Assembly (NCBI GenBank): GCA_963728765.1
Contig: CAVSKX010000001.1
Span: 1 to 64,000, forward strand
DNA: 64,000 nt
Reading direction: 5' to 3'
From: AC-32 sp963728765
GTDB taxonomy: Bacteria; Actinomycetota; Thermoleophilia; Gaiellales; Gaiellaceae
Shown here: one piece after another, positions 52,004-60,671 of the stretch
How positions within the stretch are numbered: the stretch's first letter is position 1
How the letters are laid out: each line of letters opens with the position of its first letter
Made by a program: the position numbers and the translations under genes
Notes under the pieces: generated by a model
The model's database searches: none
Seen by the model: only the letters and a program-made list of their open reading frames with translations
Told to the model about the DNA's origin: nothing

Positions 52004-52528
52004 TCAATGCGAGATGAGGAGCTTGAGGCCCACGAGAAGGACGCCGAGGCCGAGGTTAGCCGCCACGACGCCCAGCGTCGCCACCAGGCCGAGGCGTTCG
52101 ACCCGCGCGAAGACCACGCCCTGAGCGCCGAGCACCGCCAGGCCGAGCGCCACCGCGAGCCAGACCGCGGTCCGCGGCTCGAGAAGCCCGATGCCCCCGA
52201 GCAGGAGCGCCGCTACCGGCGGAACCGCCGCCTCGACGATCGACCATTCCCGGCGTCCGATCCGCCGCAGCTCCTGGAGCGAGAGGTGCTCGCCGACCGC
52301 GGCGCTGTGCCCGAGACTGTGCGCGTAGACGTGGGCGACCCAGAAGACGAGGCAGGTGACGGCGACGAGAGCCGCGACATGGCCGGGGCCGTCGGGATAC
52401 GCCTTCGCACCGGCGACGACCACCGAGAGCGTCACGATCGTTCCGTAGATGAAGCCCCCGAGCCGCTCGCCCATCCTCGACCGCCCGAGCCGCGCGGCGG
52501 CCGAGGGCCGATCGTTGTCCGCGGTCAC
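52004..52528 (-). CDS. Membrane protein of unknown function
   Basis: A 174-residue protein with four or five hydrophobic segments, including GGFIYGTIVTLSVVVAGAKA, VAALVAVTCLVFWVAHVYAH (with membrane-embedded His) and LGLVATLGVVAANLGLGVLL. A short charged loop LSLQELRRIGRREWS lies between them. I do not recognise the family. It is 7 nt upstream of the NfeD-like gene and 14 nt downstream of the PLDc_N-like gene, so all three are probably co-transcribed. Confidence 0.75.
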   Translation of the reverse strand: MTADNDRPSAAARLGRSRMGERLGGFIYGTIVTLSVVVAGAKAYPDGPGHVAALVAVTCLVFWVAHVYAHSLGHSAAVGEHLSLQELRRIGRREWSIVEAAVPPVAALLLGGIGLLEPRTAVWLAVALGLAVLGAQGVVFARVERLGLVATLGVVAANLGLGVLLVGLKLLISH

Positions 52529-52542
52529 TGCTCAGCGCGCTG

Positions 52543-52779
52543 CTACGCCGCCAACGGCCGACCTTCGGGCGGCCGCACGATCATGTAGGTGAGCACGCCG
52601 ACCAGCGGCAAGAAGATCACGAACAGCGTCCACCCGGCCTTCGCCCAGCCCGAGTGGTCGCTGCGGCGGAAGTTGTCGAGCAGCACCATGATCAACAGTG
52701 CGACCCAGATCACCCACGCGAAGAAGACGAGCATCGTCCACATCACGTCCATGAACGGGTAGTCGGCAAGCAGGGGCAT
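52543..52779 (-). CDS. PLDc_N (cardiolipin synthase N-terminal)-like membrane protein
   Basis: A 78-residue protein with two membrane helices (WTMLVFFAWVIWVALLIMVL and GWTLFVIFLPLVGVLTYMIV) separated by a short charged loop NFRRSDHSGWAKAG. The pattern of Trp and Gly-Trp before the second helix and the final VLTYMIVRPPEG match the PLDc_N domain, which occurs alone in actinobacteria. Function of the stand-alone form is unknown. Confidence 0.85.
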   Translation of the reverse strand: MPLLADYPFMDVMWTMLVFFAWVIWVALLIMVLLDNFRRSDHSGWAKAGWTLFVIFLPLVGVLTYMIVRPPEGRPLAA

Positions 52780-52892
52780 CTACGCGTCTCCTTTGATTTG
52801 CGGCTGAGGCCTGACTTCAGCAGGGCCGGCGCGGCGGATCATCGCCCGATTCGGATGATGCGTCCGGTGCCACGGGCCAAGATGCTGGGTAC

Positions 52893-53993
52893 GTGAGCGT
52901 CGCCGCTCCTGCAGTCGAGTCGAGCCCGAAGCGCCGCTTCCGGTGGCGGCGGCTCCTGACGGGCGCCGCCGTCATCATCGTGATCGGCGCGGCGGCGAAC
53001 CTCCTCGGCTGGGACATCCGCGGGTGGCTCTCGGACGTCTGGGACACGCTCACCGAGATCTCCGCGAAGTACATCGTCGCTGGAGTCGTCCTGAAGACCG
53101 TCCAGACGACGCTCACCGCGTTCGCCTGGTACTCGATCCTCCGCTTCGCCTACCCCGACCGCGTGCGCTGGCTCGACATCCTCGCCTGCTACGCCGCGTC
53201 GGTCGCGCTGAACGGAATCCTCCCGGCGAACCTCGGCACTCTGGCGCTGCTGTTGATGTTCACGTCGATCATCGCGGGGGCGACGTTCGCGGCGATCCTC
53301 GGGGCCTACGCGGTCGAGAAGATCTTCTTCACGGTCATCGGTGCCTTCACGTATCTCTACCTCTTCCTGACCGTCGGTGGGTCTTTCGACATCAAGTTCA
53401 GCTTCGTGAAGGATCACCCGTGGGGCGTCGCGCTCTTCTTCCTCGCCGCCGCCTACCTGATCTTCGTGTTCGTCCGACGCCTCTGGCCGCGGGTGCTTCG
53501 CTGGTGGGACCAGGCGAAAGAAGGCGGGTCGATCCTCGCCCATCCCGGCAAGTACATGACCCGGGTCTTCGTGCCTTCGCTCCTCGGCTGGATCGCGAGC
53601 CTCGGCGTAATGGCGGTTTTCCTGACGGCCTACGACATCCCGGTCAGCTTCCACACGCTGATGCGCATCGCCGGCGGCAACTCGATCGCCAACGTCACTT
53701 CGGCGACACCTGGCGGAGCCGGTGTCAACCAGGCGTTCAACGTCGCGTCGCTGAAGGGCATCGCGAGCTCGCAGCAGGCAACCGCCTACTCCGTCGCGCA
53801 GCAGCTGGTGACGACGTCGTGGAACATCATCTTCGCGATCGTTCTGATGGCGTGGGCGTTCGGCTGGACCGGCGGCAAGCGGTTAGTCAGCGAGTCCTAC
53901 GGGGGCGCGAAGGAGAAAGCCGCGGAGCAGAAGGCGGCGCACGAGGAACGCAAGACCGCGAAGCGCGAGGCCAAGCTGTCCGAGCAGGACTGA
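52893..53993 (+). CDS. Lysylphosphatidylglycerol-synthase TM-region (flippase-like) protein
   Basis: A 366-residue membrane protein of the LPG_synthase_TM/UPF0104 fold. About eight hydrophobic segments occur, starting with LLTGAAVIIVIGAAANLLGW. The family motif LNGILPANLGTLALLLMF lies in the middle and NSIANVTSATPGGAGVNQAF later (the GGxG loop). The C-terminus is a long charged helix (AAEQKAAHEERKTAKREAKL). It lacks the aminoacyl-transferase domain, so it is a lipid flippase-like or glycolipid-related protein. GTG at 52893. The GAP gene follows after 3 nt. Confidence 0.88.
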   Translation: MSVAAPAVESSPKRRFRWRRLLTGAAVIIVIGAAANLLGWDIRGWLSDVWDTLTEISAKYIVAGVVLKTVQTTLTAFAWYSILRFAYPDRVRWLDILACYAASVALNGILPANLGTLALLLMFTSIIAGATFAAILGAYAVEKIFFTVIGAFTYLYLFLTVGGSFDIKFSFVKDHPWGVALFFLAAAYLIFVFVRRLWPRVLRWWDQAKEGGSILAHPGKYMTRVFVPSLLGWIASLGVMAVFLTAYDIPVSFHTLMRIAGGNSIANVTSATPGGAGVNQAFNVASLKGIASSQQATAYSVAQQLVTTSWNIIFAIVLMAWAFGWTGGKRLVSESYGGAKEKAAEQKAAHEERKTAKREAKLSEQD

Positions 53994-53996
53994 GGC

Positions 53997-54665
53997 GTGA
54001 CGTGGATCGACGCGGAGCTCGCGCTGACCGCGCTGGCCGCGATGCTCTCGCCGACCACGCTCACGTTCTCGGTGCTCGCGCTCGTCATCGGTGACCGGCC
54101 GATTCGGACCGGGTTCTGGTTCTACCTCGGCGCGCTGACGGCGACGCTGGCGATCGGCGTCGCGGCGGCGTTCGTGATCGGCGACGCCGCGGCTTCGAAG
54201 CAGTCCACGCCGAAGACGTGGGTCGCGATCCTGGACATCGTCCTGGCGGTCGGGCTCCTAGCGTGGATCGTTCGCATCCTCCGCAGCCATGACGACCCGC
54301 TGAAGATCGATCAGATGCTGGACCGCATGAGCGGCCTCGCCGCCGCGCCCATCGTCGCGATCGCGGGTGCCGGCGCCGCGCTCGCGAACCCGGGCGGGTT
54401 CATCCCGATCGCCCTGAAGGACATCTCCGAGACCGACCCGAGCGCCTACGGCTACGTGATTCAGTGGCTCTTCTTCTCACTCGTGTCGCTGCTGCCGCTC
54501 GCCGTGGCGCTGCTGCTGCTCGTCGTCGCGCGCGACTGGGCGCTGACAGTGCTCAACGGTGCCCGCCGGTGGCTCGAGCGCCGTGGCCTTACGATCGCCC
54601 TGGTGCTCCTGACCCTGATCGCTGCGTCGCTGCTCCGGAATGGAATCGCAGGCCTCACGAGCTGA
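53997..54665 (+). CDS. GAP family protein (Sap/glycolipid-addressing-like)
   Basis: A 222-residue protein with six hydrophobic segments in the pattern of the mycobacterial GPL-addressing (Gap) and sulfolipid-addressing family. Starts MLSPTTLTFSVLALVIGDRP with FWFYLGALTATLAIGVAAAF, and has a charged loop RSHDDPLKIDQMLDRMSGLA. Family members assist glycolipid transport to the surface in mycobacteria, or act as LysE-like exporters. Coupling with the LPG_synthase_TM-like gene suggests a lipid-related role. Confidence 0.85.
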   Translation: MTWIDAELALTALAAMLSPTTLTFSVLALVIGDRPIRTGFWFYLGALTATLAIGVAAAFVIGDAAASKQSTPKTWVAILDIVLAVGLLAWIVRILRSHDDPLKIDQMLDRMSGLAAAPIVAIAGAGAALANPGGFIPIALKDISETDPSAYGYVIQWLFFSLVSLLPLAVALLLLVVARDWALTVLNGARRWLERRGLTIALVLLTLIAASLLRNGIAGLTS

Positions 54666-55368
54666 GGCGGGGGAGCAGCGCTCCTTCCGGGGCCTGTCGC
54701 GCCGGCCCGGCGAACGCTGGGGCCGCTTCGCGTCGCGGATCGCAAATGCGTACGGCGTCGTTCTCCTGCTCGTCGTCGGGATCTACGTGCTCGCGTCGCT
54801 TGTCTACTTCCGGGGCTGGGGCGCAGTAGCGCTCACGGCGACCACCGCCGCCTGCACCACCGTTGCGCTCGTGAGCTCCGAGTCCCGTCCCCCGCTCCCG
54901 CGTGTGTCGATGGGCATCGGATCGGCGGCCGTCGCGCTTGCCCTCGCCTCGGCCCTGGGTTCGAGCGGCAAGCTTCTGGGGATCGCGGCGCTGGCCCAGG
55001 TGGTGCTGCTCGTAGTCGCCGCCGGGGAGATCCTGGGGACCGTTCTCCAGGAGCACGAGGTGAACTTCCGAACGATCCTCGGGGCGATCAGCGTCTACGT
55101 GATGCTCGGGATCCTCTTTACCTGGGTCTACGTGGCTGTCGACAAGCTGCAAGGCGGACAGTTCTTCGGGAAACCGACCCAGGTCGGCGACTTCGTGTTC
55201 TTCAGCATCACGACGCTGTCCACAACGGGCTACGGCAACCTCGTCCCAGCCGCACAGCCCGGGCGGATGCTCTCGGGCATCGAGATGCTCGTCGGCCAGA
55301 TCTTCCTCGTGACGCTGATCGCCGGGCTCGTCAGCCTGTGGCGGCCTGGGCTGGCGCGCCGCCGGTAG
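54640..55368 (+). CDS. Two-TM potassium channel protein
   Basis: A 242-residue membrane protein. The selectivity filter is in FFSITTLSTTGYGNLVPAAQ (TTGYG), followed by the inner helix MLVGQIFLVTLIAGLVSLW. Three or four more hydrophobic segments lie upstream (VVLLLVVGIYVLASLVYF, AAVALALASALG and others). No cytoplasmic RCK domain follows. ATG at 54640 overlaps the GAP gene by 26 nt; later starts would cut into the first helix. The 3' end overlaps the convergent MFS remnant by 38 nt. Confidence 0.88.
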   Translation: MESQASRAEAGEQRSFRGLSRRPGERWGRFASRIANAYGVVLLLVVGIYVLASLVYFRGWGAVALTATTAACTTVALVSSESRPPLPRVSMGIGSAAVALALASALGSSGKLLGIAALAQVVLLVVAAGEILGTVLQEHEVNFRTILGAISVYVMLGILFTWVYVAVDKLQGGQFFGKPTQVGDFVFFSITTLSTTGYGNLVPAAQPGRMLSGIEMLVGQIFLVTLIAGLVSLWRPGLARRR

Positions 55369-56815
55369 CCGCCTCCGCGGATCCCGGCTGCACCGTCGGG
55401 ATGCGACCGGTCAGGAACAGGGCAACCACGTCCATCAGGGCGAGGATCGCCAGCGCGGCCTTGAGGCCGGTGATGCGCGACTCCTGGTAGGCGCTCACCG
55501 CGTCATCCCTCGCCCGCGAGGGGACGTTGGCCTCGTCGAGCGCCTTCTCGAGATCGGCGTCCGAGATGAACGGCACGCCGCCGGCGAGCTTCACCTGCGC
55601 CTCGGACTTCACGCGCGAGGGGATGGCGTCGCTGTTCTCGATGTTCGTCAGGAACGACGTCGAAAGCGCAGCGATCAGCAGCGCGCCCGCGAGCGCCGTG
55701 CCGAGCGAGGCGCCGAGGTTGGTAGCGGTGTTCTGGATGCCGCCGACCTCGGGCGCCTGGTCGTCGGGGACGGCCGAGACGGTCACCGACCCGAGCTGCG
55801 AGGCGAGCGCGCCGATGCCGAAGCCGATCAGCAGCATGGGCAGAAGCACGATCTCGGGGCCGGAGTCGGTGTCGAGCGCCCCGAGCAGGATCACCGTCCC
55901 GAGCAGGAGCATCAGCAGCCCGACCCGGACGACGCGGCGCGGGTTCGCCTGGGGCCGGAGGCGTGGGATTCCGATCGCCGCCACGAGCAGCGTCAGCGAG
56001 AGCGGGGTCAGCCTCACGCCCGTGGCGAGAGCCGAGAGCCCGAGGGCGACCGAGAGGTAGAGCGGCACGACGAAGAACAGTCCCGCCTGGGTCAGGTACT
56101 GGAAGAAGAACATCGTCAGGCCGCCGGTCAGCTGCTTGTTCTTCAGCAGCACAGGCTGCACGAGCGGCTCCTTGCCGCGCTCTTGCCGCCAACTCTCCCA
56201 CTGCAGAAAGAGCCAGAGCACGACGAACCCGGCCAGTACGAGCCAGATCGTCGGCGACAACCCCCACCAATCCGGGCCGTCCGGTCGCGGCTTGATCCAG
56301 CCCCACTCGCCGGATCGCAGCACGCCGAAGACCAGCAGGGCGAGGCCCACCGCGGACAGCACGGCGCCGACGAAGTCCAGCTTCGGTCGCGTCTCCGGCG
56401 GCGCGTCCGCGATCCGTCGGCTGAGGATCAGGATGGCGAGGACGATCAGGACCTCCCCGGCGAAGACCCAGCGCCAGGAGAAGTAGGTCGTGAAGATCCC
56501 GCCGATCAGGGGGCCGGTTGCGACGGCGATCGCACCCGCGGCGGCGACGAGCCCGTACGCGGCGGGCCGCCGCTCGACCGGGAAGTTCCCCGCCACCAGC
56601 GCGACGATCGCCGGGAGGATCAGCGCCGCGCCGACGCCTTCGAGGAACGACCAGCCGAACAGGAGCACGGGCAGGTTCGGGGCGATCGAGGTGGTGAACG
56701 AGCCGCAGCCGTAGATGATGCAACCGAGGGCGAACGCCCGCTTCCGCCCGATGATCGCGCCGATCTTCGCCCCGGTGATCATCAGTGACGCCATGACCAG
56801 CGTATAGGCCGTGGT
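55331..56815 (-). pseudogene. DHA2-type MFS transporter lacking its first membrane helix
   Basis: About 490 codons of a 14-TM drug:H+ antiporter-like protein with good family sequence from TAYTLVMASLMITGAKIGAI onward (RKRAFALGCIIYGCGSFTTS, then GPLIGGIFTTYFSWRWVFAG). The first helix and the LDxxVxN motif normally preceding it are missing; upstream codons are unrelated and Arg-rich. A matching first-helix fragment occurs 1.7 kb away at 58515-58598 on the same strand, beyond an oppositely oriented MFS gene. I infer that this gene was split by insertion or rearrangement. An internal ATG at 56794 might still give a truncated protein. Confidence 0.7.
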
Positions 56816-56919
56816 TGGGGAGAGAACCCTCGCCTGGGCCAGTGTTCCGGATTCCCCTGAACGGCATATCGACCGACGGGGGCGCGGTCGGCTGCGGCTA
56901 GACGGCATAGAGTCGGGCG

Positions 56920-58518
56920 GTGCGCAAGTGGCTCCCGCTGATCATCCTCGCGTCGGCCCAGTTCATCATGGTGCTCGACTCGAGCGTGATGAACGTCTCG
57001 ATCTCGCAGATCGTGGCCGACCTGAACACGACGGTCACTGGCGTGCAGAGCGCGATCACGATGTACACGCTCGTGATGGCGGCGTTCATGCTCGTTGGCG
57101 CGAAGCTCGGCGACATTCTTGGGCGTGACCGGGCCTTCGGGCTCGGCCTGGCCGTGTACGGGCTGGGCTCGCTGATCACGTCGCTCAGCCCGAACCTCAC
57201 GGTGCTCCTGATCGGCTGGTCGGGGATCGAGGGGCTTGGCGCGGTGCTGGTGATCCCGGCGATCGCCGCGCTGACCGCCGCGAACTACGAGGGTAAGGAG
57301 CGCGCGTTCGCCTACAGCATGATCGGCGGCGCCGCGGGAGCGGCGATCGCGGCCGGCCCGCTGATCGGCGGCTACGTGACGACGACCTGGAGCTGGCGGT
57401 ACGTATTCGTCGGCGAGGTCGTGGTCGTGATCGTGGTGCTCGCCATCCACCGGCGCATGAAGCGCGCGCCGAAGCCCGAGCACCCGCCGAAGCTGGACTA
57501 CGGCGGCGCAGCGCTCTCCGCCGTCGCGCTCGCCCTGATCGTGTTCGGGATCCTGAAGAGCAGCACCTGGGGCTGGATCAGGCCGCTCGACGCGCCGACG
57601 ATCGACGGGCACGAAATCACGCCGCTCGGGTTCTCCCTAGTGCCGTTCCTGATCATCGGCGGCTTCGTCGTTCTCGGCTGCTTCCTCGCGTGGGAAGAAC
57701 GTCGCGAGCGGCTCGGCAAGAGTACGCTCCTCAACCGCGCGCTCGTGAAGATCGAGACGCTCCGCGCCGGGCTCTCCTCGCTCGCCGCGCAGCAGCTGAT
57801 CGTGATGGGCACGTTCTTCGTCCTGCCGGTGTACCTGCAGGTCGTGCTCGGCTTTGACGCGTTCGAGACGGGCAAGCGACTGTTCCCGATGTCGATCTCG
57901 ATGCTGGCCGCTGCGCTCACCGGGCCGAAGGTGGCGGTGCGGTTCGGGCCGCGGGCCGTCGTTCAGGTCGGCCTCAGCGCAATGGCGATCGCTTCGCTCG
58001 TGCTCGTCGGCACGATCGACGTAAGCCTGAACGGGACGGCCTTCGCGGTGTCGCTCGTCTTCTTCGGGATCGGCGCCGGGCTCCTCATGTCGCAGCTCGG
58101 AAACGTGATCATTTCCTCGGCCCCGCCGGAGGAGACGAACGAGGCCGGTGGTCTCCAAGGGACGGCTCAGAACCTCGGCGCGTCCCTGGGCACGGCGTTG
58201 ATCGGCTCAGTGCTCCTGCTCGGGCTGCTGAACGGGTTCAACTCGCGGATCCAGGACAACCCGGCGCTGCCCTCTGACGTAAAGACGCAGGTCGCGGCCG
58301 CCACCGAGGAAGGCATCCCGATCGTCACGACCGAGCAGGCCCACGAGGCGCTGCTCGACGCCGGGCTGAAGCCGGCCGAGGCGGACGCAGTCACCGAGGA
58401 CTACGGCAAAGCCCAGCTCGACGCGCTGAAGACGTCGATGCTCGCAGTCGCGTTTCTCGCGGTGCTCTCGTTCTGGTTCACGCGGCGGTTACCCGGAAAG
58501 CTCATAGAAACCGCCTAG
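56920..58518 (+). CDS. DHA2-type MFS transporter
   Basis: A 532-residue, 14-TM transporter. The first helix and motif D1 are present: PLIILASAQFIMVLDSSVMN. Motif A is GAKLGDILGRDRAFGLGLAV and the antiporter motif C lies around AAGAAIAAGPLIGGYVTTTW. The large central loop and ending FLAVLSFWFTRRLPGKLIET are typical. GTG at 56920. Likely exports drugs or small organic compounds with proton antiport. It sits head-to-head with the truncated MFS and between that gene's two parts. Confidence 0.9.
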   Translation: MRKWLPLIILASAQFIMVLDSSVMNVSISQIVADLNTTVTGVQSAITMYTLVMAAFMLVGAKLGDILGRDRAFGLGLAVYGLGSLITSLSPNLTVLLIGWSGIEGLGAVLVIPAIAALTAANYEGKERAFAYSMIGGAAGAAIAAGPLIGGYVTTTWSWRYVFVGEVVVVIVVLAIHRRMKRAPKPEHPPKLDYGGAALSAVALALIVFGILKSSTWGWIRPLDAPTIDGHEITPLGFSLVPFLIIGGFVVLGCFLAWEERRERLGKSTLLNRALVKIETLRAGLSSLAAQQLIVMGTFFVLPVYLQVVLGFDAFETGKRLFPMSISMLAAALTGPKVAVRFGPRAVVQVGLSAMAIASLVLVGTIDVSLNGTAFAVSLVFFGIGAGLLMSQLGNVIISSAPPEETNEAGGLQGTAQNLGASLGTALIGSVLLLGLLNGFNSRIQDNPALPSDVKTQVAAATEEGIPIVTTEQAHEALLDAGLKPAEADAVTEDYGKAQLDALKTSMLAVAFLAVLSFWFTRRLPGKLIETA

Positions 58519-58598
58519 TACGCGGGCAGCGTCATCAGGAACTGGCCCATCGCGAGCGTGAGCAGGACGACCGAGGCTGTCTTCGTCTTGGGTCGGCG
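58515..58598 (-). pseudogene. Detached first helix of a DHA2-type MFS gene
   Basis: The codons read KTKTASVVLLTLAMGQFLMT then L, before unrelated PAY and a stop overlapping the plus-strand MFS stop. The segment matches the first helix of DHA2 MFS proteins just before the LDxxVMN motif. It is on the same strand as the N-terminally truncated MFS at 55331-56815 and directly after the phosphatase-like gene, so it is probably the lost 5' end of that gene. Confidence 0.55.
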
Positions 58599-58616
58599 TC
58601 ACCGCGGCGGTGCTCG

Positions 58617-60656
58617 TCAAGTGCGTGCTTCCGCCGGCTCCGCGACCAGCGCTTCCTGCAGATCGCCCTGGAGATCGCGACGCCAGCCGAGCAGGATCTC
58701 GTTGACCGACGCGGCGCCAAGGATCGGCTCCGTGGGCGCCGCAAACCCGAGCGGGTAGAGCAGGAACGGCCGCGTCTGCGGCCCGCCGAGGCCGCCGTGG
58801 AACGAGATCAGCTCCTCGAACGCGCATCCTTCCTCGAGCGTCGGGTCGTAGAAGCTGCCGACGAAGATGTCGGCCGCGTGGGCGAACCCGTCGCTCCGCG
58901 CGAGGTGGCTCGCCGCGTTCGGCGAGAACTCCGCCAGCGGGTCCTCGCCCTCGACCTCGCCGGTCGCAAGGAAACGCGTGCCACGCGGGCCGAGGACGAG
59001 TGCGCCCTGCTGCTCGGAGCGGATGAGGAGCCAGCCGACGTGCGGATGCTCACGCAGCGCCGGGACGAGCCGTGGGTGCTGCGCGTTGATCTCCTCCATG
59101 GTGAGCCGGCGCCGCTCGCCGCCGAGCAGGTAGATCAGGCCGAGGTTCCCCGAGCCGAGCACGACGAGGTCCTGGCCGCTGACGTCCTTCTTCGACGGCT
59201 TCTTCCGCTTGTGCCCCGACGCCTCGTCGACCGCGCGGCCGACCGTCGCCTGGTTCTCGTCGCCGGATCCCACGTCGGCGACCTCGGCCTGCTCGACCGA
59301 GCGCTGCACGAGCTCGTCGAGCCCGTAGCCGTTGCGCTGCTTGAAGGTCGCGCCCTGCGTCTGGCCGTGATCCGAGAGCACCACGATCTCGTACGGCCGC
59401 GCCGCATAGCGGCGCGCGCGGTCGACGCGGCCGAACTGCTGGTCGAGCTTGCGCAGCGCCTCCATCGTGTCGGAGCGCTCGAGCCCGGAGTGGTGCGCGA
59501 CCTCGTCGTAGCTCGAAAAGGTCGCGTAGATCGCGGGCCGGCCTTTCATCATGTCGCTGAGCACGCCGTACACGATGAGGTCGCGAACGACGACGCAGAG
59601 AGCCGCGCGCAGGAGCGGGTAGTAGCCGCCGCGGTGGCCGCGGGGCCGTACGTCTCGGCGGCTCGCGCGCAGTGCCGCCGAGACCTCGAGCACGACCTCC
59701 CAGAAGAACAACACGAGCGAGCGCAGGACGTTGAAGCCGTTCGCGTAGAAGGCGCGGTAGCCCGGGTTCGCGTGGCGCTCGGCCTCGCTGCGGCTGGCGG
59801 TCAGGATCACGTGGTCGGCCTCCCCCGAAAGCAGGTTGCCGCGGCTCGCGCCGCCGTCCGTGAGCAGCCCCCGGCCGACCTTGTGGCGGCGCTCGATCTC
59901 CTCGCAGTCGGCGGGCGCCGAGCAGACCATCAGCGTCGCGGTTTCCTTCTCGACCCACCGAAAGGCGGGGATGTCCTCGTTCGACCCGAGCAGGATCCCC
60001 GCCTGGCTGGCGCCCGTCTGCGAGGAGAGGTCGGTCTCCCACTCCACCAGGTGGTGCGACCCTTCCTCGAGCCAGCGCCCCATCTTCGGCGCGCTGCCGT
60101 TTCGGATCGCCCGCTGTAGCACCGGCAGCGCGAGGCCGTCGATCTCGAGGAAGACGATCCCCGGAACGTCCGTCTCCTCGCGCTCGCCCGAGCGGCGAGC
60201 GATCCGCTGGATCACCCTGAACGTGTAGGTGTCGTCGTCGTTCGTGCCGACCACGATGTCGAGGATCACCCCGATCGCGGCGGCGGCCAGGGCGACGGCG
60301 AGCGCCGACCAGAAGGAGTCGAGGGCGAGGTCGCCGTCGGTGATCGCGTCGGCCGCCAGCAGCATCAGTGCGTCGACGACGAGCATCACCAGGAAGCCGA
60401 GCGCCGCGACGAACGGCAGGCGGATAGCCGCGACGAGCGGCGGCAGGATCGCGTTCAGTGCCGCGATCACGGCTGCGACGACGAGCGCGGAGCCGAAGTC
60501 CTTGATGTGCGCCCCCGGGACGATCCAGGCGGCTCCCAGCAGGGCCGTGCCCGACAGCACCCAGGCGACGAGCAGTGGGAAGGCGCGGAAGCGCGGCCGT
60601 GACACGTTCCACGCGGGCCGCTCGCCGTACGTCCCGCCGATGCCTGCGCTCGTCAT
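58617..60656 (-). CDS. Fusion of holin-like membrane domain and alkaline-phosphatase-like domain
   Basis: A 679-residue protein. Residues 25-140 contain four hydrophobic helices (LLVAWVLSGTALLGAAWIVP; AAVIAALNAILPPLVAAIRL; FLVMLVVDALMLLAADAI; ALAVALAAAAIGVILDIVV) like the superfamily IV phage holin (4-TMR) domain. From residue 165 an alkaline-phosphatase/phosphodiesterase fold begins GIVFLEIDGLALPVLQRAIR (metal Asp), with DLSSQTGASQAGILLGSNED for the nucleophile region, TFSSYDEVAHHSGLERSD and EIVVLSDHGQTQGATF for later metal ligands. The active domain probably faces the cytoplasm or periplasm on a membrane anchor. Substrate is unknown. Confidence 0.85.
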   Translation of the reverse strand: MTSAGIGGTYGERPAWNVSRPRFRAFPLLVAWVLSGTALLGAAWIVPGAHIKDFGSALVVAAVIAALNAILPPLVAAIRLPFVAALGFLVMLVVDALMLLAADAITDGDLALDSFWSALAVALAAAAIGVILDIVVGTNDDDTYTFRVIQRIARRSGEREETDVPGIVFLEIDGLALPVLQRAIRNGSAPKMGRWLEEGSHHLVEWETDLSSQTGASQAGILLGSNEDIPAFRWVEKETATLMVCSAPADCEEIERRHKVGRGLLTDGGASRGNLLSGEADHVILTASRSEAERHANPGYRAFYANGFNVLRSLVLFFWEVVLEVSAALRASRRDVRPRGHRGGYYPLLRAALCVVVRDLIVYGVLSDMMKGRPAIYATFSSYDEVAHHSGLERSDTMEALRKLDQQFGRVDRARRYAARPYEIVVLSDHGQTQGATFKQRNGYGLDELVQRSVEQAEVADVGSGDENQATVGRAVDEASGHKRKKPSKKDVSGQDLVVLGSGNLGLIYLLGGERRRLTMEEINAQHPRLVPALREHPHVGWLLIRSEQQGALVLGPRGTRFLATGEVEGEDPLAEFSPNAASHLARSDGFAHAADIFVGSFYDPTLEEGCAFEELISFHGGLGGPQTRPFLLYPLGFAAPTEPILGAASVNEILLGWRRDLQGDLQEALVAEPAEART

Positions 60657-60671
60657 GACTGCAGATCCTCC

